Assembly (NCBI GenBank): GCA_963678705.1
Contig: OY783216.1
Coordinates: 5,704,001 to 5,768,000, forward strand
Length of the DNA stretch: 64,000 bases
DNA from: Panorpa germanica
Lineage: Eukaryota; Arthropoda; Insecta; Mecoptera; Panorpidae
Direction: 5' to 3'
Part shown: positions 24,173 through 38,600 of the stretch, one piece after another
Layout: the number at the start of each line of letters is the position of its first letter
How positions within the stretch are numbered: position 1 is the stretch's first letter
Notes under the pieces: generated by a model
The model's input: only the letters and a program-made list of their open reading frames with translations
Databases searched by the model: none
What the model was told of the DNA's origin: nothing
Program-made: the position numbers and the translations under genes

Positions 24173-26448
24173 TTATTCATGCTTCGACTGTTGAAGCCAA
24201 GTTCCGATAAGGTTTCCAACATATTCACGAGCTTTTCTTAATTGTGGTAAATCAGAACTTCTAGCGGGGTACATATTTGCACAATGTGCTGTCCCTAAAA
24301 TTGATAAAATATGTTAACGAAAAAAACAAATATCTTTAAAATGGTTGAACTTTTTTTTAAATGAATTACCTTCAATGTAGACTGCAGGACTGTCCTTACG
24401 TTGAGAATGAGTAATACCTAATGCATGCCAAGGATCAATGGAACCATGAACAAATACAGTTCTTGGAGCTGAAATTTCTAACGCTCCATAATATGTGTTT
24501 GTCCAGTTGACAGCAGCTTTTAAATAATCCATAGAATAACTGTAATTATAAGAAACATAATTTTGTTAACACCTAAATATATTTTTCCTGAATAATTAAT
24601 AACATGATACTCACCGAGGGCCAAAGATATCTTCACACTGCTTCACAAAGAATTCAACGGGAAAATTTTTACCAAAAATATTATCATCTGGATTTTGTGA
24701 GCTAGTCTGATAAAAACCAAATTCTGTGCACGTCTGATAAGTCCATTGCCGTCCTAAAATATAAATATTTCCTTAAAAAACTGTCACATAATAAAATTAC
24801 AACACAAACAAAATTAGTTATTGTTAACCTCCTTCTGACGTAGAACTATTCCAGGATGTGTTCCTCATTTCATTGACCATATTCTCGTAACGATAATCAA
24901 GACATTTTTCTTTAGAAAAATCTAAGAGTAAAGAATTGACAGCGGCTAATCTGTCCATTTCTGATCCCAGACTTGCATTTACCATTATATCACACACCTA
25001 TAAATTAAAACATATTTATTTATAATTATTTATATTTTTAAGTCAATATTTTCGAAACAATATTAATTGTATTCACCGTATCTATAGTAATGTTAGCATT
25101 TTTTCTGTTATCCTTATTGTATTGAACTACACCAGCAAAATTGCTGGCTAGGCTTTCAAAGAAATTCGACACGTCAAACGTATTGTCGATAACTTCTTCG
25201 ATGGGATCGCATAATCTATTGTAAAATGATATATTTAAAGTTACGTAGAATTTTTCAACATATTTAACAATGTTGTTTATCATACCTAAACTTTTTATTA
25301 ATACTTCTCATGCCTATCATATGTTGCATTACAATTCCAACTTGTTTTGTTCCTTGTTGCACCGCCTTAACACATTGATCGCTATGAGTAGCTAGTGCAT
25401 TCTTTACAACAATATAATATTCTAAAAAAATAAAAAATTATGCCATATAAATAATGGTAAATTAGTGAAAAATGATAAATATTTTTTCAATCCTACCCTT
25501 GAAGTCTATTTCTGCTAATAAGGGACCACTTGATGATACTGCTCCATGTACCAAATGAGGGTATTTTTCCCGCATCCATGCTGCTAAAGAACCAGGATAT
25601 GATCCTCCAAAAACAATCCATCTAAACATATCATAAATCAGTAAACACATATTAAATTTGTTTCATTATTTGAGAAAGTATACAATATTATAAAATGTTT
25701 TGTTTTTACTTTGTATCAGGAAGAAGTTCATATCGCTGACTTATTGCACTTATAAAATAAGCTATATCTGCTAAAGCTTGTTCACTATTTAGATATCTTA
25801 AATTCTTCGTGCTTAGATCTCTAAAAAGAATTATATTTGATATTAGTATAGCCTAATTATATTGTGTGCCTTGATCAAAAAAGGAATAAACACATCTTTA
25901 ATTTAAAAATATACGAATCTAAACAAACTAAGAGCATATATTCTTGCAAAAGTATAACACATAAGATAATTGGGTTAAACTACTTACTTGGTCGGATGAC
26001 TTGCTCCATAGTATCTGTGTTCCAATTGAAAACATAAAGCCTTATATTGTTTTGCATACTCAATCCATTGTCCTTCTGACATCCAATGTGGTGAAATAGG
26101 CCCTTCTCCACCGATCATAAGAAAGACTGGACCACCAGCTTCATAAAAATCTTCATTGGTATAATATCTCTGTAAAATACATAAATATATTAACTACAGT
26201 AAATAATATTGATACCTAATTTTATAAACAATATCTACCTGTAACCATGTCTTATTATGAGATGGACGAAAATGATCTAAAAGCTGTCGGAAATATTCTT
26301 CTGGAGGTAAGGAACTTTGAAGATTGTTTGAATTTGGAGCACCAACGTTGCCACCAGCATGACGACCCCGATGAAATGTTTTCCAGCTATGTGTACTACC
26401 GATGTATATTAATAACACTAGCGAAATACTTATTAAAATAGTTTTCAT
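24173..26448 (-). CDS. Serine carboxypeptidase of family S28 (PRSS16/prolylcarboxypeptidase-like)
   Basis: Ten exons on the minus strand: 26448-26239, 26169-25988, 25820-25710, 25621-25497, 25421-25286, 25215-25077, 24997-24829, 24753-24615, 24539-24370, 24294-24173. They total 1503 nt (500 aa plus stop), and all borders are GT-AG and in frame. The family removes residues after proline, usually in lysosomes or after secretion. The start [20 protein letters not shown] is a signal peptide. Next come the family segments [18 protein letters not shown] and [20 protein letters not shown]. The nucleophile serine is in [18 protein letters not shown]. The catalytic Asp is expected in [12 protein letters not shown], and the His in [12 protein letters not shown] at the exon 9/10 junction. 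Several N-glycosylation sites are visible (NKTW, NASL, NWT). The length fits the family and all three catalytic residues are present, so it is probably active. It is convergent with JHBP gene 2. Confidence 0.93.
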
Positions 26449-27062
26449 GATTATAATAAGTAAGGTTATATTTCAATGACTTAGTACTTTTATTTTACGT
26501 AAATCAATTTTACAAATTAAATATATAATGTTGAATATAATGCAAGTTTTCTTGCAAATTATATTTTTATTATTATTTATATATAGATAACTTATCTAAA
26601 AGCAAATTGAAAGTAGAACTTTGCAATCTAATGACAGCTGACATTTGAACTTAAATCTTAAACCATGATAAATTTCAGTTCAGTGGAGTACATTGCAAAT
26701 AGATTTTAAAGAATCTCTAGAAGTGTAAATATTTATTATTAAAATAACAAATTAATATATACAAATATGTATTATTCAGCAGTAATATGATATGTATAAA
26801 TATGCTAATAAGTGTGGAATTGTTATTTCTTTCTATCTATTTGTAAAGACCATTATTCAAATATTTTAATGAGTTTGCTTCAGTACATTGGATTCTGTAA
26901 TTTCGCACATTAATTATTATCATTGTTATCCCAAATATATAGCCAATGGCTATTTGCAACAATCAGTAATATCATTGGCTTCATTATTACATTGTTGTTT
27001 TCAGTAAGCTTTGCCTTGAAACAATAATTTTATATAATTTTTAAACAAGGCCTACTTACATT
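26449..27062. other. Divergent promoter region between S28 peptidase and microexon gene 1
   Basis: About 610 bp between two divergently transcribed genes, strongly A+T-rich. No repeat or coding sequence seen. Promoters for both directions must lie here, but no core element could be singled out. Confidence 0.5.
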
Positions 27063-29662
27063 ATGATTAGAAAAATGTCTACTTTAATAAAAATGTTCTT
27101 TATCTTAAATATTGTTGGTCTATCTGTAACGCAGACACCAGCAGGAAGTAAGCAGTATTTGTAATTACCACGTCTACATTTGTAATAAAAATATGTGCTT
27201 TATGTAAAATTAGAGGGTTTCATTTTGTATACGATAGTTTAGTAATATGGCTTAGGTGGTTATCACAGTGGTTTGAATCTTGAGAGAATTTCTTGAGAAC
27301 TATACAAATGCTTCAAAAAGGCTTTTTAAAGAAAAGAATATGCTTTAAAATGTATAAATGGATGTAAAAATCTTTGATGTTACTAAATTCGAACGTGCAT
27401 ATACCCGTAATATAAGGGGATAAGCGTTTTACGATATATTTTCAGCTACATCTAGTAAAAAATAGATAAACTAATTCTATTTAGCTTCAATGCTTCCATT
27501 ATATCTAAAAGTTATTATATTTTATAATTAAAAATCTTAAATAAATGTACAAACCAAAAATTATAGCTAGTACGTATACAATTTTCTAAATATATTAAAA
27601 TAGGAAAGAACTATTTACTTTGTGTACAGAGTTAAATGTACAAAATGCCGGATTAAATTGAAATGACTATCGTATGCTTGTTAACAAATTGCGTATTTTA
27701 AAGATCAAATTTATCATTACTTAATAGAACGTAAGGATTTGCCAGAATACCTAAAGTCAATAAAATGGACCCCTAAAAATGAGTAGACTAACCCTTTGAA
27801 TAAAATAAAACTCAAAATTTTTATTTAATATTACAATTACCAAATATCGAATTTAAATAATCATAAATTGTTACATTAAAGATATATTTATAAAAAAATG
27901 TTTAATGTTTTATTTAAGAAACAACATGTAAGTATGATGCGATATTTCTTTCGATCAGATAAAAGAAAATATTCAAATATACGATACAATCATTTCCTAT
28001 TTGCTTTTATAAATACGCCAAAAATATCACTCGATTTTCACTCATTTTTATTAGAAAATCCCTTGATTTATTTTTTTTATTTATTAGAAATAAAATACTG
28101 GTGTAACTACACTTCAAATGCATTTGCCTCTCATTCACTCTCATTGCTCATATTGGAAATGAATCGAACATTGATTCAATTTATCTCGAGTCCGACTAGG
28201 TCATTTGATTTAATATTTTTAGGACAGATAGATGACAATATCGTTGGTATAATTGTAAATATACATTCTACAGATAACTACCTTAAAGTAAAATATTATT
28301 CTTACAAAAATAATGTGTGTCTTTCCATTGTTTATTTTGTTTTACTTATTACTATATTTACTTTTGTTACTATGTTAACTGGAATGTAAGATTGTTATTT
28401 AGAGTAAAATTCATAAGTCTAAAGGGCATTTTTAACGATAAGTGACCCAGTAAACATTTTGGAGTCACTTTGCCATCATATTGAAGATGCATATGATTTT
28501 TTTTGTCATGAAAGAACTGTAAATGAACAGTGCGAATTATAATTGAAGTGCAATAGTGATAGAAACGTCACAAAACAGAACACTTCACCAAATTGTTTAC
28601 TGAACTTCACTAATTAAAAATTTCTTTAATTTTTATAATATTTTAGGAATAGTGCGTAAGTAACAAAGATTTTATAGATTTATACTTGATTAACTAAATA
28701 TTACTACGTATTAATATTATCTTTAAAATTTAATCAAATCAGGAAAAACCAGTAAGTAATAAATAAATGAAACAAGTCTTATGACTTGTGAAGCATTTAG
28801 AAATTTAGGAATATAATTATATAGCAATATTCCTTGTAACTTCTACTTACTTACCGATACAGTTCAATTGTTTACAGAAGTTTAACATTAAGTGTTACAT
28901 TGACATTAAATAAATATAAAATACACTTAAATTCTATTATTAATATATTAGTTTAGGCCTTGTACAGTCTTGCCGAAAACTTTTGATTTATTTCAGAATC
29001 ATACATTTATTTCGAAAGATAATTTAATTATTCAATCTGTTTTTTATAAATACTTAAAAATGTTATGATACATACTTTTTTATATTAAATAAACCTTATA
29101 TAACTTTATAATTGAATTATGTAAATATGTATATGTATTTTCAGCGGAAGAAAGTATGTAGTTAAATATATTGCGTTTCAAACAAACAATCAAAAACTAA
29201 TATTAATACTATACATACACCTAAAAAAACAGTTACAACAAGTAAGCATGTCATTTATTCAATATTACAATAATAATACAATTACAATAATACGACGTCA
29301 TTAAAATGCTGACGCTATAACTAGTAACTAAACAAACGTATATTTAGAAATATAAAATTCTTTTATATAAAAATTATTATTCATATGGAATTTTATTTTA
29401 ATTTTATATAGGAGGTTATTGTAAGTAAATATTAACGATATATGTTTATATAACAATATTTGTTTTTAACAGTACTTAAAAATGATACTTAGTTCTAAAA
29501 ATATATTCAAAAAAACATTAATGTACTTATATTTCAATAGATGAAGGTAAGTAATACGGCTGTCTGTTAAAACCTATAAATAATTAAGGATTAAATTAAA
29601 AAATTATATAACTGCAAAAACCTATTTTATACCATTTATAAAACTACAATTTCTCTTAGAAT
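27063..29662 (+). CDS. Microexon gene 1, block 1: signal-peptide exon and 9/6-nt exons
   Basis: Exon 1 is 27063-27147 (85 nt, start MIRKMSTLIKMFFILNIVGL, ends phase 1 at GGA-A before GTAAGC). The next exons are 28647-28655, 28743-28751, 29145-29153, 29233-29241 and 29412-29420, all 9 nt, then 29541-29546 (6 nt) and 29660-29662 AAT. Joined residues after the signal peptide read RIVRKTTEEITTRGYYEE, a hydrophilic stretch without cysteine. A further 9-nt candidate, 27446-27454, has a good acceptor (TATATTTTCAG) but a weak donor (GTAAAA). If used, it adds Thr-Thr-Ser in frame. Intron 1 is long (~1.5 kb), and MITE-B copy 2 lies in it at 28446-28604, ending 42 bp before exon 2. Confidence 0.85.
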
Positions 29663-32600
29663 GTAAGCGTAAAAAAATATGAATATAGTTTCTTTCCTTT
29701 ATATTTTATGCTTTAATGGGCTTGTGTCCTATGTTTTAATTTCTATAAAAGTGTACTATATATTGATAAAGTGGGTTACTAGAACCTCAAATGTTCAATT
29801 ATTTTTTAATAACTCCTTATATGTTAAGAGATATTAATAATTAAAAAAGTCATTTTGTCTTTTTAATTATTAAAGGGATTCAACGTTGTACACATTCCAA
29901 ATGCATGTGACATCACAATCCTTGTGTAAGTTTACCAACCTTACAGCTCATAAAGCTCTGCTATATGTATTTATATATCAAAATATCAAATATAATTTAC
30001 AGCTATTTCAAGGAACAATCAAATTTCAATATTATGTCTGCCTTAGCAGGGTTAAATAACATAAAAACTTATTATTCTTTGATTTGACTTGATTATTTGA
30101 CTACCAACAGCTACAGAACATTACCACAGCACTGTCCTACTCAACAAATAACTGACGTTAAAATGCATTTCACGTCATACAAATATGGCCGACCATTTCT
30201 AGCGCTAAAACTACAATTCAAATTATTAATTGCTATATCTCTGTCAACATTTAGATATTTAATAAAATAGATACGCCAATACACATTTATTAACATCAAT
30301 TTCAATCAACAATTGAAAAATGAGGACACAAGCCCATTACTATAAGGGGTCTGTATTTGTTGGTAATAAGACTGACAATGTAGACTACTTATTGTGAAAG
30401 ATGAGACTCGCCTTCAGTACAAGTTTGAACTTGCTCGCGTCATTTGGTGTTTTGCCCGTAGTGATTTTGATTATGATTCAATTTACAGATAGTGAGTTGC
30501 CTGAATGCAACAATACTTTATCCTTATCATATTTTTAAAATTATTGATTCAATTAATTCTTTATTACTGCAGTACGTAAATATAATAATAAATATATATT
30601 ATTACAGATATTATTATTCTTTCCACGACTGAATATACATATATTATTATTAAAAATATTATATATTTTTGTGACAGCTTGTAAGTCTAATCTATACAAG
30701 AACAAATTCCCGAGCTTAAATTTGGAAGCATTATTTGTTCATTCAAATAATTTCTTAATTAATTCACAATTTTTAATAATAAGAAGTACAATTTCTTTTA
30801 ACTTATTGATTAAAAACAAAATCAGTGCGCTATACGCCCAGGGTAGGGATCCTGGCTTGCTTCATCTGCTTTTACATCCTACTTCCAGCGATGGTTAATT
30901 TTTGATTATAATAAATTTTTTTAATTTGTTTAATGAACAAAATCAGTATGTAAGTAGTATATTTACAAATGATTATATGGTATAACAATTTAGCTACAAA
31001 ATATCAAATTTATATTTTACCGCAAGAATTTATTTGGTGTACCGCCTTGTACGGTAAATGTATGGCTTCTGCTAATAAAATACCATAATATTTGACCTCG
31101 AAAGAAGGGAATTTGTAACATATGTTAAAAGTATAACATTATTCAACTTAATTTGAAGACATTAAATTATTAAATAAAATTATAAAGGTCGTAAGTCTTT
31201 TTATACAAAATTGTTATTCCCAGTAAACATTTTGGAGCATTTTGGAGTCACTTTGCCATCATATTGGAGATGCGTATGATTTTTTTGTCATGAAAGAGTT
31301 CATTTATAGTTCAGTTTCTCACAATCGTTCATATGAAATGTCTGTTTTATCGGGTACAGATGACGGAACTACTCCATCTGTCGGAATACAAATGAAGATA
31401 AAGTTGATGCGAACGTTGTGTCACAAAAAGGGACACTTCACCAAATGTTTACTGGGTTTTCATATCTTATTAAACTAAATAGAAAGAAAATGTTTTCTAC
31501 ATAATACGATTTCAAATTATGTTAACTGCAAATTTTTCTTATTAATATTACTAATGTTATAATATTCTGTAAATAAAGAAAGTGAGTATGTATAAGCGTA
31601 TGTACATAGTTGTTACAATTCCTGTTAGACATTATTTTAAAATTAAAATGTCCTTAATCTAGTTTGATTTCTTTAATTCGAATTGATTTATTTGCTATTA
31701 GGTAGTAAGTCAAATACCATACAGATGCTTTGAAATAATATAGGTATTTTAGAAGACAATACACTGTTTACAATTAAACGAATATTCTACAAACAGAACG
31801 TGAGTCAGTTATATATTGCAAACAATAACACATCATGACACTTCCCAGTAAACAATTTGGTGAAGTGTCCTATTTAGTGACGTTTCTATCACTATTTCAC
31901 TTCAATTATAGTTCGCATCAACTTTATCTTCACTTATATTCCGACAGGTGTAATTTCGCGATTTGTAGCCGATAAAGTAGACATTTTATATGAAAGACTG
32001 TGAGAAACTGAACTATAAACGAACTCTTTCATGACAAAAGCATCATGACGCATCTTCAATATGATGTCAAAGTGACTCCAAAATGTTTACTGGGTTTGAT
32101 CATTACTTTATGAGTACCAGCAGTTTTAGGGATACTACTTTTGTAATTTTCAAAACAATGATTCCATCTAAATTTTGTGTGATGATAAAGCATTGCTTTA
32201 TAATGTGAATAAATACCGTTCCCAGTAAACATTTGGTGAAGTGCCCTATTTTGTGACGTTTCTATCACTATTTCACTTCAATTATAGTTCGCAACAACTT
32301 TATCTTCATTTGTATTCCGACAGGTGGAGTGGTTCTGTCATCTGTAGCCGATAAAACAGACATTTCATATGAAGAATTGTGAGAAACTGAACTCTTTCAT
32401 GACAAAAAATCATACGCATCTCCAATATGATGTCAAAGTGACTCCAAAATGTTTACTGGGTTCAAGCAAAGCAATGTCTTGACAATTATTATTCCGACTC
32501 AGTAATTTTTTTTATTTAAAAGAAATGCTTTATCAACACACGAAATACAGATGACACATCTTTGTTTTAAACATTACAAAAGTTCAGGGAATTACTACAC

Positions 32601-35600
32601 TATTTAGCAGAAACTGTTTTGGAGGGACGATGGAACCTTGATCTCGAAAGCAAAATGCTCCATTATTAATTATCTTTAAATGTCAAATATTATCCAACAT
32701 TTGGTATTACTATTATTACTGCATATTTAAAAAAATAGATTGTATGTTGAACGATATTTTCTGAGTTTTTAAATATTAATGTTCCTTTAAATGGCTTGTA
32801 TCTTAATAAAGTCTAAAATACTTTTTCAGCCATCTTACGTAAGTTATTGAATAGCCACATCATAGTTAACACAAAATTTTACTACAATTATAAATGTTTT
32901 TATATTATTATTGTTTTTCTAATAAAATAAACAGCATGTAAGTGAAATTACACTTTAAAAAAAAACATTCTAAAATATTATTCTTACCTACGTTTTACGT
33001 TTGGTTTTGATGTTATATTTAATTGCAAGAATAGTATTGTTGTGTGACCATAGAACCACTTAAGAGATCTATACAAAAAACCATCTTCAAACTATAAAAG
33101 TAGCTCAAACAATTAGAGAACTGACGTACTAAGTTAGCGGACGGTACGAAAACGAATATGCGTTTTCGTTTCCTGCATAAGTGTTAGTTTTATGTTTTAG
33201 TATTACAATCTTTTTAAAACTTAAAACTTAGATTATGAGAATGCACTCTACGTACATTTAAAACTAAAACTTAAAGCAGTATGAGGGAATGAGCCTTTTT
33301 TTTCAATTTTATTGTGAACTTAATTATTTTTATGGAGTCTAAAAGAGTTGACCACAATTATTTTCTAATTTTTAAAACAATTAAAAAACTTATCAACTTA
33401 TTCGTGGAATGTATCTATTCAGAATCACATTTAGTATAATTCTGATAAAGGTAGAGAATTTTATACAATACAACCAATACTGAGACGTAAGCCATGGTTT
33501 GCCAAACTAAAATGGCCAAGAAGATTAATTACAATGACCTCAAGACTAAGAATGAATCATACTGGAGCTCCGAAACATCTAGCAAGAAACAAAATCATTC
33601 CAAACTCTAAATGCGAATGTGGTGAAGATGAGGCAGATCCTGAACTACATTCTGTGGCAATGTAAAAATACATCAATGGCAAGAAATGGACTCCAACGGG
33701 CGGTGCTACAGACTTCGCAGACGCTTCCTGTTAACACCGCCTTTTTGATTGAGAAACCGAAATTTATAACAGCAGTAGCCATGAATAGATCATTCTTGTT
33801 GTCTGGCTATAAAGTATAAGAAGAAGCAGAACAATATTAGGGGCGATAAAAGGCTACGTGCCTAGGAAGCCCGAGAGACTATATTAAAAAAAAATCACAT
33901 TTAGTCTGTTTTATTAATGTTACTATCTATTAAATTAAATATATCCAGTATAAATTTGTATAATCCTTTAGTTGTTAAACCACTGATGCAGATATTCCTA
34001 TTTATCATCTAACAGGCAGTATGTACTTTTTAACCTAAGAAGCACTTATTAAATTCAACAAAAAAATTATGTATTTTAATACTTACTTTTTCAAAATAGT
34101 CTGTGAGTATATTTTTCAAACTTGACAAAAAACAAAAACAGTCAAATACCACTCTTTAAACACCTTATATTTTTAATTGGCTGCAACAGGCAGTAAGATT
34201 AATTCTGTATTTAATATTTGTATTGAAACATAAATTATCGTGATGTATTTAATTTTCTATTGACACGCTTTTAAATAGATGGTAATTGTGTATATTAATT
34301 AATTAAATTAATGGAAAATATTTTAAAAAAACTTTTGGTATTAATTATCACCATATGTTTCAGTAATTCTAATGTTTTCTTTATTACCATTCAACAACTC
34401 AGACCGTAAGATACATTTTAAATTGAATACTAGATCGTTCAGTTTATTAGATCATTAGATTAGACGAACTAGAAGGACGCAAAGTGCTCGGTTTTGTAAA
34501 AGTGTTTCAAAAATAAACATAGAAAATCATTTAATTTTTTTTAAATTAAATAACAACTAAAAACAATGAAATATTTAAGAAATAATACATTGTGATAAAA
34601 ATATTTTTATTTTATTATGAAATTAACCAGAGCTATAAAATTTTTCTAGCTATAATATTTTACAAAGGGTTAGAAAGGGAACTTCTTTTTTTGACGCAAA
34701 CTTTAAGTAAATTTTCTTTTGCATCAATTTATGAACATATTTACACAAAACGAATATTATAAAATGACAGAGATGTAACCTGTTGCGTTGAGTACTTTTG
34801 CCAGGAGTTAAAAAAATTAATATTTTCTTGTAACGTCAATAGAAAAAGACACTCAAACCAAGAAAGAAATATTCCATATATACAGTAAGTGAGTACCGTT
34901 AAATTCATTCAGACTCATGAGCCATTAAAATTAGTTTTTCTGTTGTACAGCCTGAATGCTAAAATAACTGATAGACAGTAAGTGATATACTTCTATCCAT
35001 CGGTGTAAGTAGTCTTGCATTACGAATTTTAGTTGAACGTTGCTCCATTTAATTTCGGTAAACACATTCCTAAATAAGTCGTCGTAGATTGACATATAGA
35101 TGGCGCTACTATTGAGAAATACATTTGATTTTCAGATAGTACCAATCTTCAAACGATATGTGTACAAATTTCTTGATATTCCGACCATTAACTTAGTTAC
35201 AATGGTTTTAGCGAAGGTACTCTTGTAATTCTCAAAATAATGGAAAATCAAGCATTGCTTTTCAATGGGAAAAAATGCGAAACAATTTTCTTTAATTTTT
35301 ATATAAAAATATATTCGTTTTTATGAAATAATTATAACTATTACAAACATTGGATTACTTTCAATAATTGGCTTCAAAAGGCCCCGAATGTGAGTAACTG
35401 GAATGATGAAATAAATATTTTTAAACATCAATCAGATATTTTTAAATTTACTTGTTTGTACTCGTATTATGATTTTAATTAAAGAAATAGAAATTAAGAT
35501 AGAATTAGAAAACGTGCAACGTTAAAACGTATTCGTAAGAACGAAAAAATAATATCATTTGTATTTAATAGACTGTAAGTTTTACAAAAATTATTTATCC

Positions 35601-38600
35601 ATTCAATAAAGTTATTATAAAGACAATACGACATAGATATTAATTTTTCTTTTAAAAATATAGGCAGTAAGTATAAATATTTTGATATACGGTCAAAAAT
35701 TAAAAGGGAATTTCATAAAATTGTATTTTAGTTTGTTATGTATGTTTGTTTAGACTACTAATTCAATCTGTAAGAATCTGCATGACATCTTTATCAATTT
35801 ATATACAAGGGTCTCTAGGATGACGCCTTTTTATCTCTCACTGCACATTAATTGCAGATCCACAATTAATCTAATAAGTCTTGTCAGCACCTGATTAGAA
35901 CCTCATATATTTCAGTCCTTATAATGAGACAAAATCTTTTTTCTTTTTGTTAATATCTTCTATAATATTGCGACTACTTCATTTAATAATATGTTATAGT
36001 AATATATATATGCAAAATATAATCATGAGTCATTGACACTATGATACTGTAAGAGGTGATTAAACTAGCACCAGTAATTAAAGAAAATCAAAATATTTCT
36101 CGATAAACATAATTGAGTTTGTGAGTAACGTTATTAATAAAATTGACATAAAACTTTTATTTCATATTTATTTATGTAAAATATACATTAATTATGTTTA
36201 GAAGAAATAGCTTTTTAGTGTTAAATGACATCATTATATTCCTTTATACTATTTCTTATATATTTGTATTAAAAGGCTGTAAGTCAGTAATTTCTATTGT
36301 TGTGTACGTACGTTGTGCGCTTTGTGGGCTCGGGTCAGTTTGTTTGTGATGTGTAAATTTAATTAATTAACATTCGTTAACTAATTTCAAGTTGCAGTCA
36401 GAACTTTTGTGTATATTAAACGATCATTTAGAGATGTGGCCGAGTGCACTACCGCTTTCACAATAATTTGTTAAATTTCTACTGCAATGTATCTCCTGTT
36501 TTGTAATAAATATATTAGCCAATATTAGCCAAGAAATCCTACACCAGGGTGGAGACATAGTTCTTTTTAATTATGTTTTTTTTAATTTCATTATTTATAC
36601 ATGCAGCCAGTGAGTCAACTATAAATATAATTTCTTAAAGGTGCAACACACACTGAACATACCTAATCATTTATGGACGAGATGAACATAGTTGTGGGGC
36701 CTTTAATAAACACTTTTTGAATTTATGAGTATACTTCATCCGGCTATCCTATTGTATACGTCATGCACTTTTATTATCATAACTAAATTACATTTTATCA
36801 CACAATGCAGATAGTAAGTATAAGTAATTATTAAGCTGATGTAATATCATTTCTAATCAAAGGAAATATTATTTTCTTTTACTTAATTTTACTTTAGAAA
36901 TAAAGAATTATTTGTTCATATCAAAACAGATTGTAAGTTACTAGGCATTTAAATACTACATCAACATGTTTTTAACAGTATTATCGGGACATACATATAC
37001 CAGGCGTGTTTTTTAAGTAAGTACCGTTTTGGAATTAAAAAAAGACGTGCAAAGATATCGCAATAATTTTATTTTTACAAGAAAGCCTGTACCTTAATCT
37101 ACTTTTCTACATAATTTCCGTGAATATTGAGGCACTTGTCATAACGTGGCACCAGTTTTTGAATACCCTCCTCATAAAATTCTGCCGCCTGACTTAAGTT
37201 AACAATTGTTAACCACTGTATCACAAGACCGAAGGACGCCCACTCCATTCTTCATCATGCACATTTGTGCGGCCATCTTTAAATGCTCTCACTCATTTCC
37301 TTACCATTCCATCACTCATAATGTTTTGTCCGTAAACTTCACAGATCTCACGATGAATATCGATCGATTTACGCCTTTAGCACTAAGAAATCGTATATCA
37401 GCCCGTACTTCACAATCGGCGAGACTCACGATTGTCGGTGGCATCTTAAACACTCAGTAAACAACGTATACAATGAAGAATCAGACTGTAATGGCGTCAG
37501 TGCGTAGACAAGAGATGTAGGTAACCAGCGCGCATGCGCGGAACGCCGACCGTAGCGCTGCAAAGGCGGAAACGCAAAACGGTACTTACTTAAAAAACAT
37601 GCCTCGTATATTATTTATTAATTTTATTTGATTTTATCATGCAGCCAGTAAGTACATTGACTTTTATTAGGTATATAAATAATTTAAATGATAAAAAAAT
37701 TGAAATTGGATCAAATTTAGTCATTAATAATGTATCAATGTAATGTAATGTATGTATATACTAGATTACCAACTGAAACGTAACAATATAAACTAAAATA
37801 TTTCGTAATGGTAAACTTCAAATGTCTGATTTAATTACTTTAAAATAATCTCTTATTTAATTGGGAAATTAGTAAATTACATCACAAATACATCAATAAT
37901 TATTAAATATCTTAAATATTGTTTAAAATTGTTCCATACTTGGATTTATCATTAGTCGTTTCTAATTTTTAATGATACAGTAGGTATGTTATTTCTTTTT
38001 TATATTAATATTTTCTTTTCTTATAATTTTCATTTAATCACCAGTTTTTTAAATTTCAAATGAGAAGATCATCCCGGTAAGTAATTTAATTTTAAAAACT
38101 AATGCGGTAGACATGGCAACTACAGTTTTAATTTAAAGTTTTACGTATATTACATATTATGGTGTATTTTTTAACTCAAATGTTGTGTATTTATTTATTT
38201 TTCATCAGATTGTAAGTTTTTAGCATTAGGTTATTGTATAATAATAACCATATGTTAAGACAATCCGATAGTTTGAAAAGGGCCACGTCTTAAAACAAAA
38301 TTTCTAGCTTTCTATCCTTTTGTTTAATGTATTACAGTCTTGCGCAGCATAATAGTTTTTTATTTAAAAAAATATAGGCAGTAAGTCTGAATTTATATTA
38401 CTGATATTATAAAACCGACGTTTATTTAACAAATAAATAAAATGATTATTCTTTCTTTATTATAATAAAAACGGTATATTAATTTAAATTAAAAATAAAA
38501 TTAGTTTGTGAGTTTATTTAAGTTAGTTGGATAATGTACAAGATGCCGATATAACAAGGAAGACCTAAAATAAACTTTGTGACATTATTTTAGGCTGTAA

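Noticed and set aside
27247..27285. tRNA-like A and B boxes (TGGCTTAGGTGG, GGTTTGAATC)
   Set aside because: The boxes are only about 10 bases apart, far closer than in a tRNA or SINE promoter; no fold.
27898..28389. 163-aa plus-strand ORF inside intron 1 of microexon gene 1
   Set aside because: Long for such A+T-rich sequence and partly hydrophobic at its end, but no domain, no splice context and composition like surrounding intron. Kept out for lack of support.
29715..30338. CRISPR-like or satellite array from the recurring repeats
   Set aside because: Copies are dispersed, 0.15-0.64 kb long and have terminal inverted repeats; they are MITEs.
33432..33456. AG|GTAGAG zero-length recursive splice site
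   Set aside because: Single weak site without pyrimidine tract; cannot be told from chance.
35754..35769. 16-nt candidate exon before GTAAGA
   Set aside because: Not a multiple of 3 and would break the otherwise perfect phase-1 rule.
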